In this document: one piece after another, positions 41,974 through 52,161 of the stretch
How the letters are laid out: each line of letters starts with the position of its first letter
Position numbering within the stretch: the stretch's first letter is position 1
Source of the DNA: Methanoculleus frigidifontis
GTDB taxonomy: Archaea > Halobacteriota > Methanomicrobia > Methanomicrobiales > Methanoculleaceae
Direction of reading: 5' to 3'
DNA length: 64,000 nt
NCBI RefSeq assembly: GCF_030464345.1
Contig: NZ_VCYH01000001.1
Span: 310,001-374,000 of the forward strand
Notes under the pieces: generated by a model
Told to the model about the DNA's origin: nothing
The model's database searches: none
Seen by the model: the letters and a program-made list of their open reading frames with translations, nothing else
Program-made: the position numbers and the translations under genes

Positions 41974-43677
41974 TTACGATCTCTCTATCTCGCCGTTCGG
42001 CGTCCGAAAGAGCCCCGGCGGCACGGTGATCGCGAACCGCGCCCCCTCGCCGGGTGTCCCGCACTCCCGGATCGACAGCCCCGTGATGGCGAGGATCTCG
42101 CGTGAGAGGAAGAGGCCGAGCCCGGAGTTCTTCCCGACACCCCGCCGGAAGATCGCCTCCTTTTCGCCGTCCGGAATGCCGACGCCGTCGTCCTCGTAGG
42201 CGATGATAAGGCTCCCGGTATCGAAGCTGTAGGAGAGGCTGACGGCGGTGACCTCCCCGCCGTACCTGCAGGAGTTCTCGACCAGGTTGTAGAGCACCTT
42301 TTCGAACATCCCGTCGGCATAGATCAGGGTGCCCGGCGCCGGGAGACGGAGTGTCCGCTTCCCGAGAAGGCTTTGTAACGAGGGGTCGCTCATGACCGCG
42401 ACGGGGTCGATCCAATCCGGTTCCTGCAGCCCGAGGTTCTGGTACTGGCCGGTGAACCGGATCAGGTGGGTGATCCGCTCGCCGCTCTCGACGATCGCCC
42501 GGATCATCCGCTCTTCCCCGGCATCATGCGGCCGTTCAAGCAGCATATCGCCGTAGGCGGTGACGACCATCGCCTGGTTGAGGATGTCGTGGCGTGTGAT
42601 GCCGGTGAGCAGGTTCAGCTTCTCGTGCGCCGTCTTCAGGGCGGCCTCGGCTTTGCGGAGGGGCGTGATGTCGTAGAGAAGCCCGATCGCCCGGGCATCT
42701 GCCCGCTCTTTTCCCGGGATCACCCGGACGTGCGCCCTGAGGTGCTGCAGGCTCCCGTCGTCGCGCCGCACCGAAAGTTCGGTCGTCAGATCGCCGCCGT
42801 CCCGCTGATACCGCCCGGCCGTCTCCTGCAGCCGGGAAAACTCCCCGCTCCCGGCAAGGCGCTGCAGGATATCCTCGAGTTCCGGGCCGGCACCGACGAG
42901 ACGGTCGAGGGAGGCGTCGCGGGCGATCACCCCTGTCGCCAGATCCATATCCCAGATCCCGGCATCTCCCGAGGAGACCGCGAGGGCATACCGGTCGGCG
43001 AGGTCTTCGGCTGCCCGTTTTGCGGCGACAAGTTCGGTCGACATTCTCTGGAAGTGCAGGAGGAGGAAGAGGAACGTCGCGGAGAAGGTCGTCACGAGGA
43101 CGAAGAGGCGCCCGATGCTCTGCAGGGGCGTGTCGTTGATGAGCGCAAAAGCAACCGGATCGATGATCCCCGAGATGAGGCGCAGGACGATCAGGAGGAT
43201 GAGCAGGGCGTAGATGCACGCCAGCAGGCGGGCGAGGGTTCTCTGCTCCGGAGCGGTGAGGAGGACGGTGATGCTCTGCGAGACGATCAGGATGAAGGCA
43301 CCGGAGAAGAGGAGGTTGATCGGGAGGAGGCTTTCCGTCATCGCGAGCAGCAGGGCAACGGCGGCGAGGGCCGGGAGGCCGGCAAGGTAGATCTCGCGCG
43401 AAAGGCGGCTTTTGCGGAAGAATTGAGTGAGCCCGTCGAGGAGGAGGAGCACGGCGAGCAGGATGCAGAAGCCATTGACGATCATGACGTCCCGCTCCGG
43501 CAGGACACCGTCGAGGAAGAGAGCGGCAGCCTGCCCGGCGACCATGGTCAGGAGGCTGAGGAACGATGCGGAGAACCCGGGGTACGTGCTCTGCGTCTTC
43601 CAGTACGCGACGAGCGGTATCGCGAGGAAGACCTCAACGACGATGGTGCAGAGGATCACCGTATCCGTATCAATCAT
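41974..43677 (-). CDS. Histidine kinase with seven-helix sensor and PAS
   Basis: The 567-residue protein has seven N-terminal helices (to about 215), one PAS domain (about 240-350, ending LLYDITPLRK), the phospho-acceptor motif LLTGITRHDILNQ, and an ATPase domain with NLVENSCRYG, DDGVGIP and NSGLGLFLSREILAITG. It is a relative of the kinases at 54455 and 58453. The phospho-His is present here. It converges with the CAAX protease gene. Confidence 0.9.
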   Translation of the reverse strand: MIDTDTVILCTIVVEVFLAIPLVAYWKTQSTYPGFSASFLSLLTMVAGQAAALFLDGVLPERDVMIVNGFCILLAVLLLLDGLTQFFRKSRLSREIYLAGLPALAAVALLLAMTESLLPINLLFSGAFILIVSQSITVLLTAPEQRTLARLLACIYALLILLIVLRLISGIIDPVAFALINDTPLQSIGRLFVLVTTFSATFLFLLLHFQRMSTELVAAKRAAEDLADRYALAVSSGDAGIWDMDLATGVIARDASLDRLVGAGPELEDILQRLAGSGEFSRLQETAGRYQRDGGDLTTELSVRRDDGSLQHLRAHVRVIPGKERADARAIGLLYDITPLRKAEAALKTAHEKLNLLTGITRHDILNQAMVVTAYGDMLLERPHDAGEERMIRAIVESGERITHLIRFTGQYQNLGLQEPDWIDPVAVMSDPSLQSLLGKRTLRLPAPGTLIYADGMFEKVLYNLVENSCRYGGEVTAVSLSYSFDTGSLIIAYEDDGVGIPDGEKEAIFRRGVGKNSGLGLFLSREILAITGLSIRECGTPGEGARFAITVPPGLFRTPNGEIERS

Positions 43678-44125
43678 GCGTCTTTTTCACCGACAGGAGA
43701 GGTTGCGGCCGGATTCGGCAGACAGGAAGATCATGTACGATGGAGAGTGCCGGTGGACGTGCGGATGCCCTTCTTTGGTGGGAGACGATCGGCAAAGTTC
43801 TCCCGTACCCGTATGTCTCCGTATAGGGTTCGAATTTTCTGCATGTATGCCTTTTTGTTTGGGCGTGTGACGGCACGCCGCCAACGTGTCCCGGGAAAAT
43901 CTTCCTGGATATCCACGGAATCGGGACGAAAACAGATTATCAGAACAGGTAACTTTATTTGGTATGCTTTGCGACTCCTTGTATTGTGAGAAGGCGCGGG
44001 GAGACTGCCGTCCAGCATCGTCCGGGAAGATCCCGTTTCACTGCGGCATTGAATACGAATCGGTGCGCGGTGCACCGTCTTTGCACTCCTCATACAGGCA
44101 CTCCGCACAGTTACTGGTGTCAGCG
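43678..44125. promoter_or_regulatory. Divergent promoter region of kinase and CDF genes
   Basis: GTAACTTTATTTGG near 43950 is a TATA-like element facing right. The frame of the CDF gene is open from 43966 (ATG, MLCDSLYCEK), so a longer start for the transporter is possible; the added residues match no part of the CDF fold. Confidence 0.4.
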
Positions 44126-45142
44126 ATGAGCCCGGGAGATGCATATGCTGCGCCGGAGGAGATGAAGAGAACCCGGAGGAGCGGGACGCGGGCAGACGGC
44201 CCGGTGGCATGGGACGAGAGGATCCGGTGCGTCTCCCGAGCACTGGTCGTTTCCATGCTCATCGGCACGCTCCTGGGCGGTGTCGAGGTCGGTCTCTTTG
44301 CCGTCACCGGCAACCGCGCGCTGCTGACGGACGGGTTTGTCAATATTATCAGCCTGATTCCCGGAACGCTCTCCCTGATAAGTGTCCGCCTCGGCCAGCG
44401 GCAGGCCGACTGGAAGATGCACTACGGCTACCGCCGGATCGAGACCCTGATGGTCCTCTTCTTTGCGCTGGCCGTCTGCGGGTTTGCGCTCAACCAGATC
44501 GTGGATACGCTCCTCTGCCCGCCGGAGAATCTCGTCCCCGAATACGGCATTTTTATTGCCGGATACGCCGTCGCCGCGATCGCCATAGAGATACTCCTCT
44601 CCCGGCACCTCTGGCGCGTGGGAAAGGAGACGAACAGCCGTCTCCTGCTCCTCGATGCCGTGCTGATCCGCGGGGATATCGCCATATCCGCGATAATCCT
44701 CGCAGGGGGCGTGCTGCTCATCGTCTTCCCGTCGATGGCGCTTCTCCAGACAGCCGTCACCCTCGTCGTGGTGCTGATTATCTTTGCCTACGGGGCGAAA
44801 GAGGGCGTCATCGCCGCACGGGAGCTGATCGACGCGAACCCTTCATTCCAGGCGAATGCACTCATCGAGCGGATCGTCGAGGAGAATCCGCCCGTCTTCT
44901 TCATCGCAGAGCAGCGGATCCGGAGCTTCGGGGGCGCTCTTTCGGTCGAGCTGACCCTCGAGGTGGACCCGGGTGCGACCGTGCAGGAGGCGTATGCCCT
45001 CTCGCAGGAGATCGAAAGCCGCATCCGGTCGGAGATCGAGAACGTCATCGATATCCGGATACGGGCGCATCCGTCCGGCGCGTTTGTTGAGGCGGAACTC
45101 GGGAACAATGGAACGGAGCGGTGCCATGACACGGGAACGTGA
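44126..45142 (+). CDS. CDF-family transporter with altered metal ligands
   Basis: The 338-residue protein has the six-helix cation diffusion facilitator fold and a C-terminal cytosolic domain (residues about 240-330, VELTLEVDPGATVQEA). The helix 2 ligand pattern reads TDGFVN in place of D-x3-D, and helix 5 reads DAVLIRGD in place of H-x3-D, so one ligand of each pair is replaced (Asp to Asn, His to Leu). It may carry another ion or have lost zinc export. The start is uncertain. It overlaps the ligase gene by 17 bases. Confidence 0.8.
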   Translation: MSPGDAYAAPEEMKRTRRSGTRADGPVAWDERIRCVSRALVVSMLIGTLLGGVEVGLFAVTGNRALLTDGFVNIISLIPGTLSLISVRLGQRQADWKMHYGYRRIETLMVLFFALAVCGFALNQIVDTLLCPPENLVPEYGIFIAGYAVAAIAIEILLSRHLWRVGKETNSRLLLLDAVLIRGDIAISAIILAGGVLLIVFPSMALLQTAVTLVVVLIIFAYGAKEGVIAARELIDANPSFQANALIERIVEENPPVFFIAEQRIRSFGGALSVELTLEVDPGATVQEAYALSQEIESRIRSEIENVIDIRIRAHPSGAFVEAELGNNGTERCHDTGT

Positions 45143-46565
45143 TCCGCGGCGATGGCTCCGGAAGTTTCGCGACCTTGCGGCTGCTTCCCTGATGCTCTTC
45201 GAACAGAAGCGGATGCTCCGCCTCCCAAAAGATCGGATCCGCGAGATCCAGGAGAGAAGATTCCTTGCGATGGTCGAGTACGCCTACCGGAATGTTCCCC
45301 TCTACCGGAAGCGATGGGATGCCGCAGGCATCTCGCCTGCGGATATCAGGACGCTTGAGGATATCGAAAAACTTCCAATCATCACCAAAGCGGATATCCG
45401 GAACGGCTTTCCCGCTGAGACAGTATCCCGGAAGGTGAACCTCGCCGACTGCCTGCTCCTCCGGACCTCGGGGTCTGCCGGAGAGCCGTGCACCATCGCC
45501 TGGGACAGAGATTTTGCCATCCGGTTTTTCACACTGACATCCCCCTATCTTACAGGCCATTACTGGGGAATCAAACTGAAAACCGCCACGTATGTGGTGG
45601 TCATCGGCAGGGGCGACACCCTGCCGCCGGTGTCGCTCGACGGCCCGGACGAACCACTTGCAGGGGGTGTGCTCGTGAAGGGAGATATCTCATTCATCGA
45701 CGCCCTCGAACCTCCCGGTCGGATCATCGAGTTTATCAACGAGACCCGGTCTGATTTCGTCGTCGGCTATCCCGGCATCATGGCGATGGTGGCGCATCAC
45801 GCAAAGAAACATGCCATACCCGTCCATTCTCCGAAGGTCGTCGGCCTGACGGCGGAGAAGGCATCCCGGCAGTCGCGGGCGCTCATTGAGGAGGTCTTCC
45901 GCGCCCCGACGACCATGTGCTATGCAACGACGGAGACCGGCGTCATCGGTGCCACGCAGCTGTCCGAAGACGGGTATATGCTTCTCAACTGGGACATCGT
46001 GCTTGAACTGCTCGACGACGACGGCAGGCCGGTGAGCCCGGGGGAGACCGGTTCCGTCGTCGTCACGACCCTGAATAATCGTGCCATGCCATTGATCCGG
46101 TATGCCGGCCTCGCGGATCTCGCTTCGTTCAGAACGCAGGGGTGTGCGCATGGTACGTATCTTGAGCAGATCGACGGGAGACGGATCGAAGCGCTGGCAC
46201 GGAGCGACGGAGAACGAATCAATCCGTACCTTGTCGATGCACTCCTCGCAGATGTGCGAGGGATCGTCCAGTATCAGGTCATCCAGTATACGCTGCACGA
46301 TCTTGAGATCGTCTTCGTTCCCGACCGGAGCTGTCCGGATCTTCTTCCCGACTGGGAGCCGGTCATCCGGCAGCTCGGCGGTCTTCTCGGGTCGCAGACC
46401 CGGTTCCGCATCACGCCCGCGGAGGCAATTCCTCGAAAAGAGGGATGCCACAAGACACCGCTCGTCGTCACTCGTGTACGTGACGCCCCGGTGGAGAGCG
46501 CAGAGCCGCCCGGCTCGCCGCTCGGGCACAGTGTGAGCACGCGTCACGCCTCTTTCGGGGCGTGA
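45126..46565 (+). CDS. PaaK-type AMP-forming ligase (phenylacetate-CoA ligase / F390 synthetase family)
   Basis: The 479-residue protein has the adenylate-forming motifs of the PaaK/CapK branch: LLLRTSGSAGEPC (P-loop-like Ser/Gly motif), CYATTETGVIG, and a late RYAGLADLASF. In methanogens this branch includes coenzyme F390 synthetase and ligases of unknown acid substrates; which one cannot be told. The ATG at 45126 overlaps the transporter gene, so both are co-translated. Confidence 0.8.
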   Translation: MTRERDPRRWLRKFRDLAAASLMLFEQKRMLRLPKDRIREIQERRFLAMVEYAYRNVPLYRKRWDAAGISPADIRTLEDIEKLPIITKADIRNGFPAETVSRKVNLADCLLLRTSGSAGEPCTIAWDRDFAIRFFTLTSPYLTGHYWGIKLKTATYVVVIGRGDTLPPVSLDGPDEPLAGGVLVKGDISFIDALEPPGRIIEFINETRSDFVVGYPGIMAMVAHHAKKHAIPVHSPKVVGLTAEKASRQSRALIEEVFRAPTTMCYATTETGVIGATQLSEDGYMLLNWDIVLELLDDDGRPVSPGETGSVVVTTLNNRAMPLIRYAGLADLASFRTQGCAHGTYLEQIDGRRIEALARSDGERINPYLVDALLADVRGIVQYQVIQYTLHDLEIVFVPDRSCPDLLPDWEPVIRQLGGLLGSQTRFRITPAEAIPRKEGCHKTPLVVTRVRDAPVESAEPPGSPLGHSVSTRHASFGA

Positions 46566-46889
46566 GTGACGTGACCCGGAGGATTCATCCGTGAGATCCG
46601 GAATCGCTGTTCTTCGGAAGGCCGAATTGCATCGCCTGCAGGGTATGCCCGATTGCCGGCATGACCTTCCTCTATGGAGAGGATCCTGGCGGTATCCTTT
46701 CTGCCTTATACGTAATGGCTTGCACGGTATACTTTGAGCCTTTCTCTTTTTTCCGCCACGGGTTTCAGGAAGTGACGGGCACCAGCGGGTCAAGACGGAC
46801 ATCTCCGTTCCCGTGTACCGATGCGATTCACCATGCCGGAAAAGGTTTCCTGTGCCTGTCGGTGCCGGCCTCTCAGTTTCAAAAAAGAG
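46566..46889. other. Stretch without a supported gene
   Basis: Gap between the ligase and the convergent lipoprotein gene. A T-rich CTTTCTCTTTTTT near 46740 may be a terminator. Confidence 0.4.
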
Positions 46890-47651
46890 TTATTCTCCCT
46901 TCTCCGGGATCTCCGGCCCCGGTCCGAGCGGGGGCAGGGTAGGAGCGGGGAGGATGGAGACCGTCCAGTTGCTGGGATTGTCCCGGGCAAGGACGCTTAG
47001 GATATACTCGCCCGACTGGGGGATCGTGACGATCCGGAACGTTTCGGGAGAGAACTCGGGAAATCTTGGCTCGACATAGGTGTTGTTCGCATCCATGACG
47101 TAACTGCCGTTCGCGTACAGGAGTTCGTACAGGGGCGAGGATACGCCGGTCTCATTCCTCTCGAATATATACTGCCCTTCTTCCAGGTAGAACGCCGGAG
47201 GCACTTCGGTGCCGTCGCCGGAGAGGTTCAGCGGCGCTCTCAGGACGGCATCCGGTTCGAATCGCGAGACGCTCGCGGTCCATGCGCCGGTTCCGGAGAC
47301 GTTCAGCAGATAATCTTCCTTCTGGGGAACCGGAAGCACGAGCGAACCGTTAAAAGGCCCTGTCGTGGAAAAGTCATACCCTGCACCGTATACGTTCGAG
47401 GCATCCGTAAAACCAATATCCATCTTCTGCGCCCCGTCGGTGTGGAACGACAGGAGAAGGACGCCCGCATCGAGAGAGAGCGCTAAATTGGGGCTGGAGT
47501 CGGAGAGGCGTGCAAGGGCGGCGTCGGCGGGCTGGCCGGCAGCCGTCGGCGTGGGTGTCGGTTCCGTCGGAGAGACTGCGGACTGCTGGGTACAGCCGCA
47601 CGTGAGGATTACGGCTGCGATAAGGAGCAGTATGAAGAATGCGTATTTCAT
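46890..47651 (-). CDS. Lipoprotein, beta-rich, unknown
   Basis: The 253-residue protein has a signal peptide ending in a lipobox-like LTCGC (Cys near 20), a Thr/Pro linker, then beta-rich sequence with N-glycosylation sites. Two stretches have the same form: KEDYLLNVSGTGAWTASVSRFEP and SGEYILSVLARDNPSNWTVSIL, which resembles a duplicated domain seen in secreted proteins. The ATG at 47651 sits at the start of the signal peptide. Confidence 0.75.
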   Translation of the reverse strand: MKYAFFILLLIAAVILTCGCTQQSAVSPTEPTPTPTAAGQPADAALARLSDSSPNLALSLDAGVLLLSFHTDGAQKMDIGFTDASNVYGAGYDFSTTGPFNGSLVLPVPQKEDYLLNVSGTGAWTASVSRFEPDAVLRAPLNLSGDGTEVPPAFYLEEGQYIFERNETGVSSPLYELLYANGSYVMDANNTYVEPRFPEFSPETFRIVTIPQSGEYILSVLARDNPSNWTVSILPAPTLPPLGPGPEIPEKGE

Positions 47652-47775
47652 AGGGTAATTTTTGCCGTACGAGGGCAATAGACTTTCTGTTTTGAAAAAC
47701 GGAGCGTGACGGTCGGATGTCGCAGCGCATGGGGTGCCATCTCCTTTAAAGGTCGGTACCGCATATCACTGAGAT

Positions 47776-49936
47776 ATGAGTGGAAAGGAAGACCGGTATA
47801 CCCGGATCCGGGAATTCCTTCAGGACCGGTATCCCGAGGCGGTTTCGATCTCCACAATCTCGCGCAGCCTGAAGATGAACCGCGGCTCCGTGGCGAAGTA
47901 CCTCGAAGTCCTCCAGTCGCACGGCCACGTGGTCATGAAGCCCTTCGGCAAGGCGAAACTCTATGCTTCGGCGCAAAACGTCCCGTTCGATGATCTCTTC
48001 GACTATCTCTCCGATGCTATCGTCATCCTCGACGCGGACCTCCATATCCTCATGGTGAACAGAAGTTTCATCGAAACCTTCAACATCCGTTCCGAGCGAA
48101 ACATCCTCGGCAGCGAACTCTCCCGCATCCATCTGGCGCTCTTCGACAACCCGACGATCTGGGACAATATCGACCGGATATTGAACTCGCAGACCTTCAT
48201 CAACGAGATGCTGCTGATCGAGCGCGGGACCGAACGAATATTTCTCACGGAATTCATCTCCACGGTCATACCTTCCATCTCGTTCACCGGAAAACCGGGA
48301 ATCATGATAACGCTCCGCGACATCACCCTGTGGAAGAAGACCGAAGAGGCGTTAAAGAGCAGCGAGCGCAAGATCCGCACGCTCTTCGAAGAAGTTCCGA
48401 GCGGCATATGCCTCTTCCAGGAAGACGGAACCATCCTGAATGCAAACCGGGCCGCACTCGAGATCCTCGGGCTCGCGAGGTTCACCGACCTTGCGGACTT
48501 CAAGCTCTACGACATCATGTGTTCCCGGGAGATCGTCCAGGGCCTGATAAAAAAAGGGAAGATCGCCGAACTGACGCTGTCGTGCAACTTCGACCGGCTG
48601 AAATCGGAGGCCCTTACGGCGACCAAAAAGTCCGGCGTCGCGTACTTCCAGGTCGTGTTTGCACCGGTCACCGATACAGTGGGAACAGCGCCTCGTGAGT
48701 TTTTTATTCTGTTTCTCGATATCACGGCAAAGAAGATTGCCGAGAAACGGTTCAAAGAGCGATACCAGGGGATCATGAGCAACCTCCCCGGGATAATTTA
48801 CCAGTTCTATGCCCGCGATTCCGGCGAATGGGGGGTTTATTACGTCAATGAACGTTCGCAGGAGATCTACGGGGTGACGACCGAACCGCTGGAGACCTGG
48901 TTTGCGAGGTACGGCGAATGCATCGCTCCGGAAGACCGGGATCGCTGGTTCGACTCGATCAACGACGTGATACGAAGAGTTGCGCCGTGGGAGTTCGAGG
49001 GGCGGTTCATCAAGCCGACCGGGGGGGAGATGTACATTCGGGGAGTTTCGCAGCCGGTGCGCCTGAAGGACGAGACCGTCTGGAACGGGATATTTCTCGA
49101 CATCACCGACCGGAAGAAAGCGGAGGAGGCACTGCGCGTGAGCGAAGAACGACTCCGGGGCATTACCAGTAACCTTCCCGGGATCGTCTACCAGTTCTAT
49201 GCCCGCGACTCCGGCAAATGGGGTATGTATTATGTCGACGATCGCTCCACCGAAGTCTACGGTCTCCCCCCCCGACCCCATGGATACCTGGATACAGCGC
49301 TACGGTTCCTGCATCGCTCCGGAGGACCGGGAACGCTGGTTCGACTCGATCAACGACGTGATACGAAGAGTTGCGCCGTGGGAGTTTGAGGGGCGGTTCA
49401 TCAAACCGACCGGAGAGGAGATGTTCATCAGAGTGCTCTCGCAGCCCGTCCGGCTCCGGAACGAGACGGTCTGGAACGGGATTATCCTCGACATCACCGA
49501 CCGGAAGAGAGCGGAAGAAGCGCTTCGCAGAACCGAACAGAAGGAGATCCGGTATCACTCGTTCTTCGAGAACGCCTGCAACGGCGTATTGATCTACGAA
49601 CCGGTCGGGCAGGGAGAGGATTACATCATCAAGGACGTCAACCGGGTGACCGCCGCCCTCCTGCGCATGGACAAGGAAGACCTCGTCGGAAAGAGACTCT
49701 TCGAAGAATTTCCCGATCTGCCAAGCCCGTACATACCCGATCTCCTCTATCGCGTTCTGACCACCGAAAACCCCGAGTTCGTTACTCCGCTCAAATACCG
49801 GAACCGTGAGGACTTTCCCTGGATCTCCCATTACGTCTTCAAACTTCCTTCCGGGGAGATCGCGTCGTTCATGATCGATGTCACCGAAGCAGTGACCGAG
49901 GACGCAAACTCCGGAACAATGGGCGGCGCGGACTGA
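47776..49936 (+). CDS. Winged-helix multi-PAS regulator, frameshifted
   Basis: Residues 1-70 form a winged helix (ISTISRSLKMNRGSVAKYLEVL). Then come five PAS domains, each ending in a DIT-type motif (TLRDITLWK, LFLDITAKK, FLDITDRKK, LDITDRKRA and a last one ending MIDVTEA). No kinase domain follows, so it is likely a one-component regulator or a signal integrator. The reading frame breaks at a run of eight C's (49266-49273) in the fourth PAS; with seven C's the frame continues to 49936 and gives about 719 residues. PAS 3 and 4 are near-identical in DNA. The break may be a true mutation, slippage-controlled switching, or a sequencing error. Confidence 0.8.
49266..49273 (+). repeat. C8 homopolymer at the frameshift
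   Basis: GGTCT followed by eight C's and GACCCC. Loss of one C gives GLPPDPMDTW, which matches the expected PAS sequence, and joins the two halves of the gene. Confidence 0.8.
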
Positions 49937-50448
49937 CTGCGATACGGATCTCGCGTGTCATCCGTCAAGGACCCCTCTCTTTTTCGCGCTCATGCCTCTT
50001 CACCACGCGTATCAGCCGTGAGCGTGGTATTCAATGGCGAGCAATAAGCGATCTCGATGATCTTTTCGTAAGGGACGGAGCCTGGCGTAAATTCTCTCGT
50101 AGAGATGGCTACAAGGAGTATTGCCATAATCACTGGGCCCGGCGGTTTTCACGTAATGACGAGCAATAAAAAGCAGGTTTATTTCTCCCTGATGAAATCT
50201 CAGTATGTGGATGAAAGTCCACACCACCGGAAACGAGCGAAACAGCATGGGCGAGGCAGCCGGTATCCACAATAACGTACCCAGAACGTACGTTGAGGTC
50301 AACAACTTTCGACAGTATCGCCTCGGATGTGTGGAACCCGGCCGAACACACCGATCAATGTGTACCCGGAACAATAGTTCAATATTTTGGTCGCAAGATC
50401 TGTCATATGCCCGTGCATACCCCTCTTTTCCGGCACGAGGTAATGAAA
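49937..50448. other. Stretch without an intact gene
   Basis: Reverse-strand pieces such as HLYERIYARLRPLRKDHRDRL (about 50015-50100) and VDLNVRSGYVIVDTGCLAHA (about 50250-50320) read like protein but lie in different frames, so a small gene may have decayed here. The adf promoter must lie at the right end. Confidence 0.3.
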
Positions 50449-51441
50449 ATGGAGACGAAAGTAGGATATTTCGCGTCTCTGGAGCAGTACAAGCCCAGAG
50501 AAGCACTGGAACAGACCATTCGGGCAGAAAACGTCGGATTTGACTCGGTCTGGGCCGACGACCATTTCCACCCGTGGTATCACACCAACGCGCAGTCTGC
50601 ACAGGCCTGGGCGTGGATGGGAGCGGCACTTGAGGCAACCAAGAAGGTCTTTATCTCCACCTGCATCACCTGCCCGGTCCTGCGATACAATCCCGCGATT
50701 GTCGCGCAGACATTTGCAACACTCCGTCAGATGTATCCGGGAAGAGTCGGCGTTGCCGTCGGCGCCGGTGAGGCCATGAACGAGGTCCCGGTTACCGGTG
50801 AGTGGCCGAGCGTACCTGAGCGGCAGGACATGACGGTGGAAGCCATCGGCGTGATGCGTCAGCTCTGGGGAAGCCAGGAGCCGGTCACCTTTAAGGGGAA
50901 GTATTTCACCCTCGACAAGGCGTTTCTGTACACCAAACCCGAAGATGAGGTCCCCCTCTACTTCAGCGGAATGGGCCCGAAGGGTGCACGGCTTGCAGGA
51001 AAATACGGCGACCACCTCATGACCGTGGCTGCGGATCCCTCAGTGCTGAAGAACGTCACCATCCCGAACTTCGTAAAGGGCGCGGCCGACTCCGGAAAAG
51101 ACCCCGCCAAGATGGAGCGTGCGATGCTGATCTGGTACTCCGTCGATCCCGACTACGACAGAGCCATCGAGGGGCTGCGGTTCTGGGCCGGCTGCCTTGT
51201 TCCCGCCATGTTCAAGTACAAGGTCTACGACTCAAAGGAGGTCGAAGCCCATGCAAACATCGTCGGCCACGACCTGATCAAGGAAAACTACATGGTCGCA
51301 ACCGATGCGGACGAACTGATCAAGGAGATCGAGAGATTCAAAGCCGCCGGAATCACTCACTTCTGCCTCGGAAATTCGAGTCCCGACGTGAACCGGGGCA
51401 TCGATGTCTTCAAGGATGTCATCCCCGCAGTGAAAGAATAA
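50449..51441 (+). CDS. adf: F420-dependent secondary alcohol dehydrogenase
   Basis: The 330-residue protein is of the luciferase-like F420 enzyme family and matches from memory the Adf of Methanoculleus thermophilicus along its whole length. Shared segments include GYFASLEQY, FDSVWADDHFHPWYH, VFISTCITCP, GRVGVAVGAGEAMNEVP and FSGMGPKGARLAGKYGDH. It oxidises secondary alcohols such as 2-propanol to ketones and reduces F420 for methanogenesis. The ATG at 50449 gives the known N-terminus and length and lies eight bases after a GAGGT site; ATG 50443 is the alternative. A cupin gene follows after 50 bases. Confidence 0.92.
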   Translation: METKVGYFASLEQYKPREALEQTIRAENVGFDSVWADDHFHPWYHTNAQSAQAWAWMGAALEATKKVFISTCITCPVLRYNPAIVAQTFATLRQMYPGRVGVAVGAGEAMNEVPVTGEWPSVPERQDMTVEAIGVMRQLWGSQEPVTFKGKYFTLDKAFLYTKPEDEVPLYFSGMGPKGARLAGKYGDHLMTVAADPSVLKNVTIPNFVKGAADSGKDPAKMERAMLIWYSVDPDYDRAIEGLRFWAGCLVPAMFKYKVYDSKEVEAHANIVGHDLIKENYMVATDADELIKEIERFKAAGITHFCLGNSSPDVNRGIDVFKDVIPAVKE

Positions 51442-51491
51442 GATGAATCCATCTTACTCTTTTTACCTGCCCGTGGGACTGGAGAATTATT

Positions 51492-51884
51492 ATGGAACAG
51501 AAGAACGTCCTGGATGCCTTTGACAAGGGAGCCGTGTTTCTTCCCGATCGTGAGATCGAAAGCGCGAAAGAGCCCTGGTACCAGCATCCCGAGTGGAAAG
51601 GGGTCTTTCTCAAGGATCTGGTGACCGGGAAAGAGACCGGCGGTGCGTTCAGCTACCACCTCGTCCGTGTGTGGAAGAACTGCGAGGTTATGGACCACGA
51701 CCACGAAACCCAGTGGGAGTGGAATTGTATCCTGGGTGGAAAGGGTGTCTTTCTGCTCGAGGACAAGGAAGTTTCCCTTGTTCCCGGCCAGACATTCGTC
51801 ACCCCGCCCGGTGTCCATCACACGGTGAGTGCGCACCACGAGGATCTTTTGTTGCTGGCAGTGTTCGTACCGGCGCTCGTATGA
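51492..51884 (+). CDS. Cupin-domain protein downstream of adf
   Basis: The 130-residue protein has the two cupin motifs: [20 protein letters not shown] (metal His residues and Glu) and PGVHHTV. It is a small single-domain cupin, possibly an isomerase, dioxygenase or sugar/ligand sensor. Its place 50 bases after adf suggests co-transcription and a role in alcohol use, but no specific reaction can be given. Confidence 0.8.
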   Translation: MEQKNVLDAFDKGAVFLPDREIESAKEPWYQHPEWKGVFLKDLVTGKETGGAFSYHLVRVWKNCEVMDHDHETQWEWNCILGGKGVFLLEDKEVSLVPGQTFVTPPGVHHTVSAHHEDLLLLAVFVPALV

Positions 51885-52161
51885 GTCGCCGCACCGAAAG
51901 TTTGTCGCCGCAACACTCAGGCGGGAGGGGCGCTTCCCCTCTTCCGCCTCTTCTCCCCATATGGGCCTGGCCGTACCGGGTGATTGGCAGACCCGGTCAC
52001 GGCTGGCGGATGCCCCGTCTGTTTTTCCCGATCGCCGGGGACTGATTGAACGGCGTGGCTATCCGGGGATACGCGTCCGCCAATTTACCGGGATCGTATC
52101 CCGCTGCGCCCGGATGAAAAACAAAATCTTATCTCTGCCTGGAAGAATACCTCCCGTAACG

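Noticed and set aside
46790-47079. Short frames between ligase and lipoprotein genes
   Set aside because: They have no conserved pattern and overlap the end of the supported lipoprotein gene.
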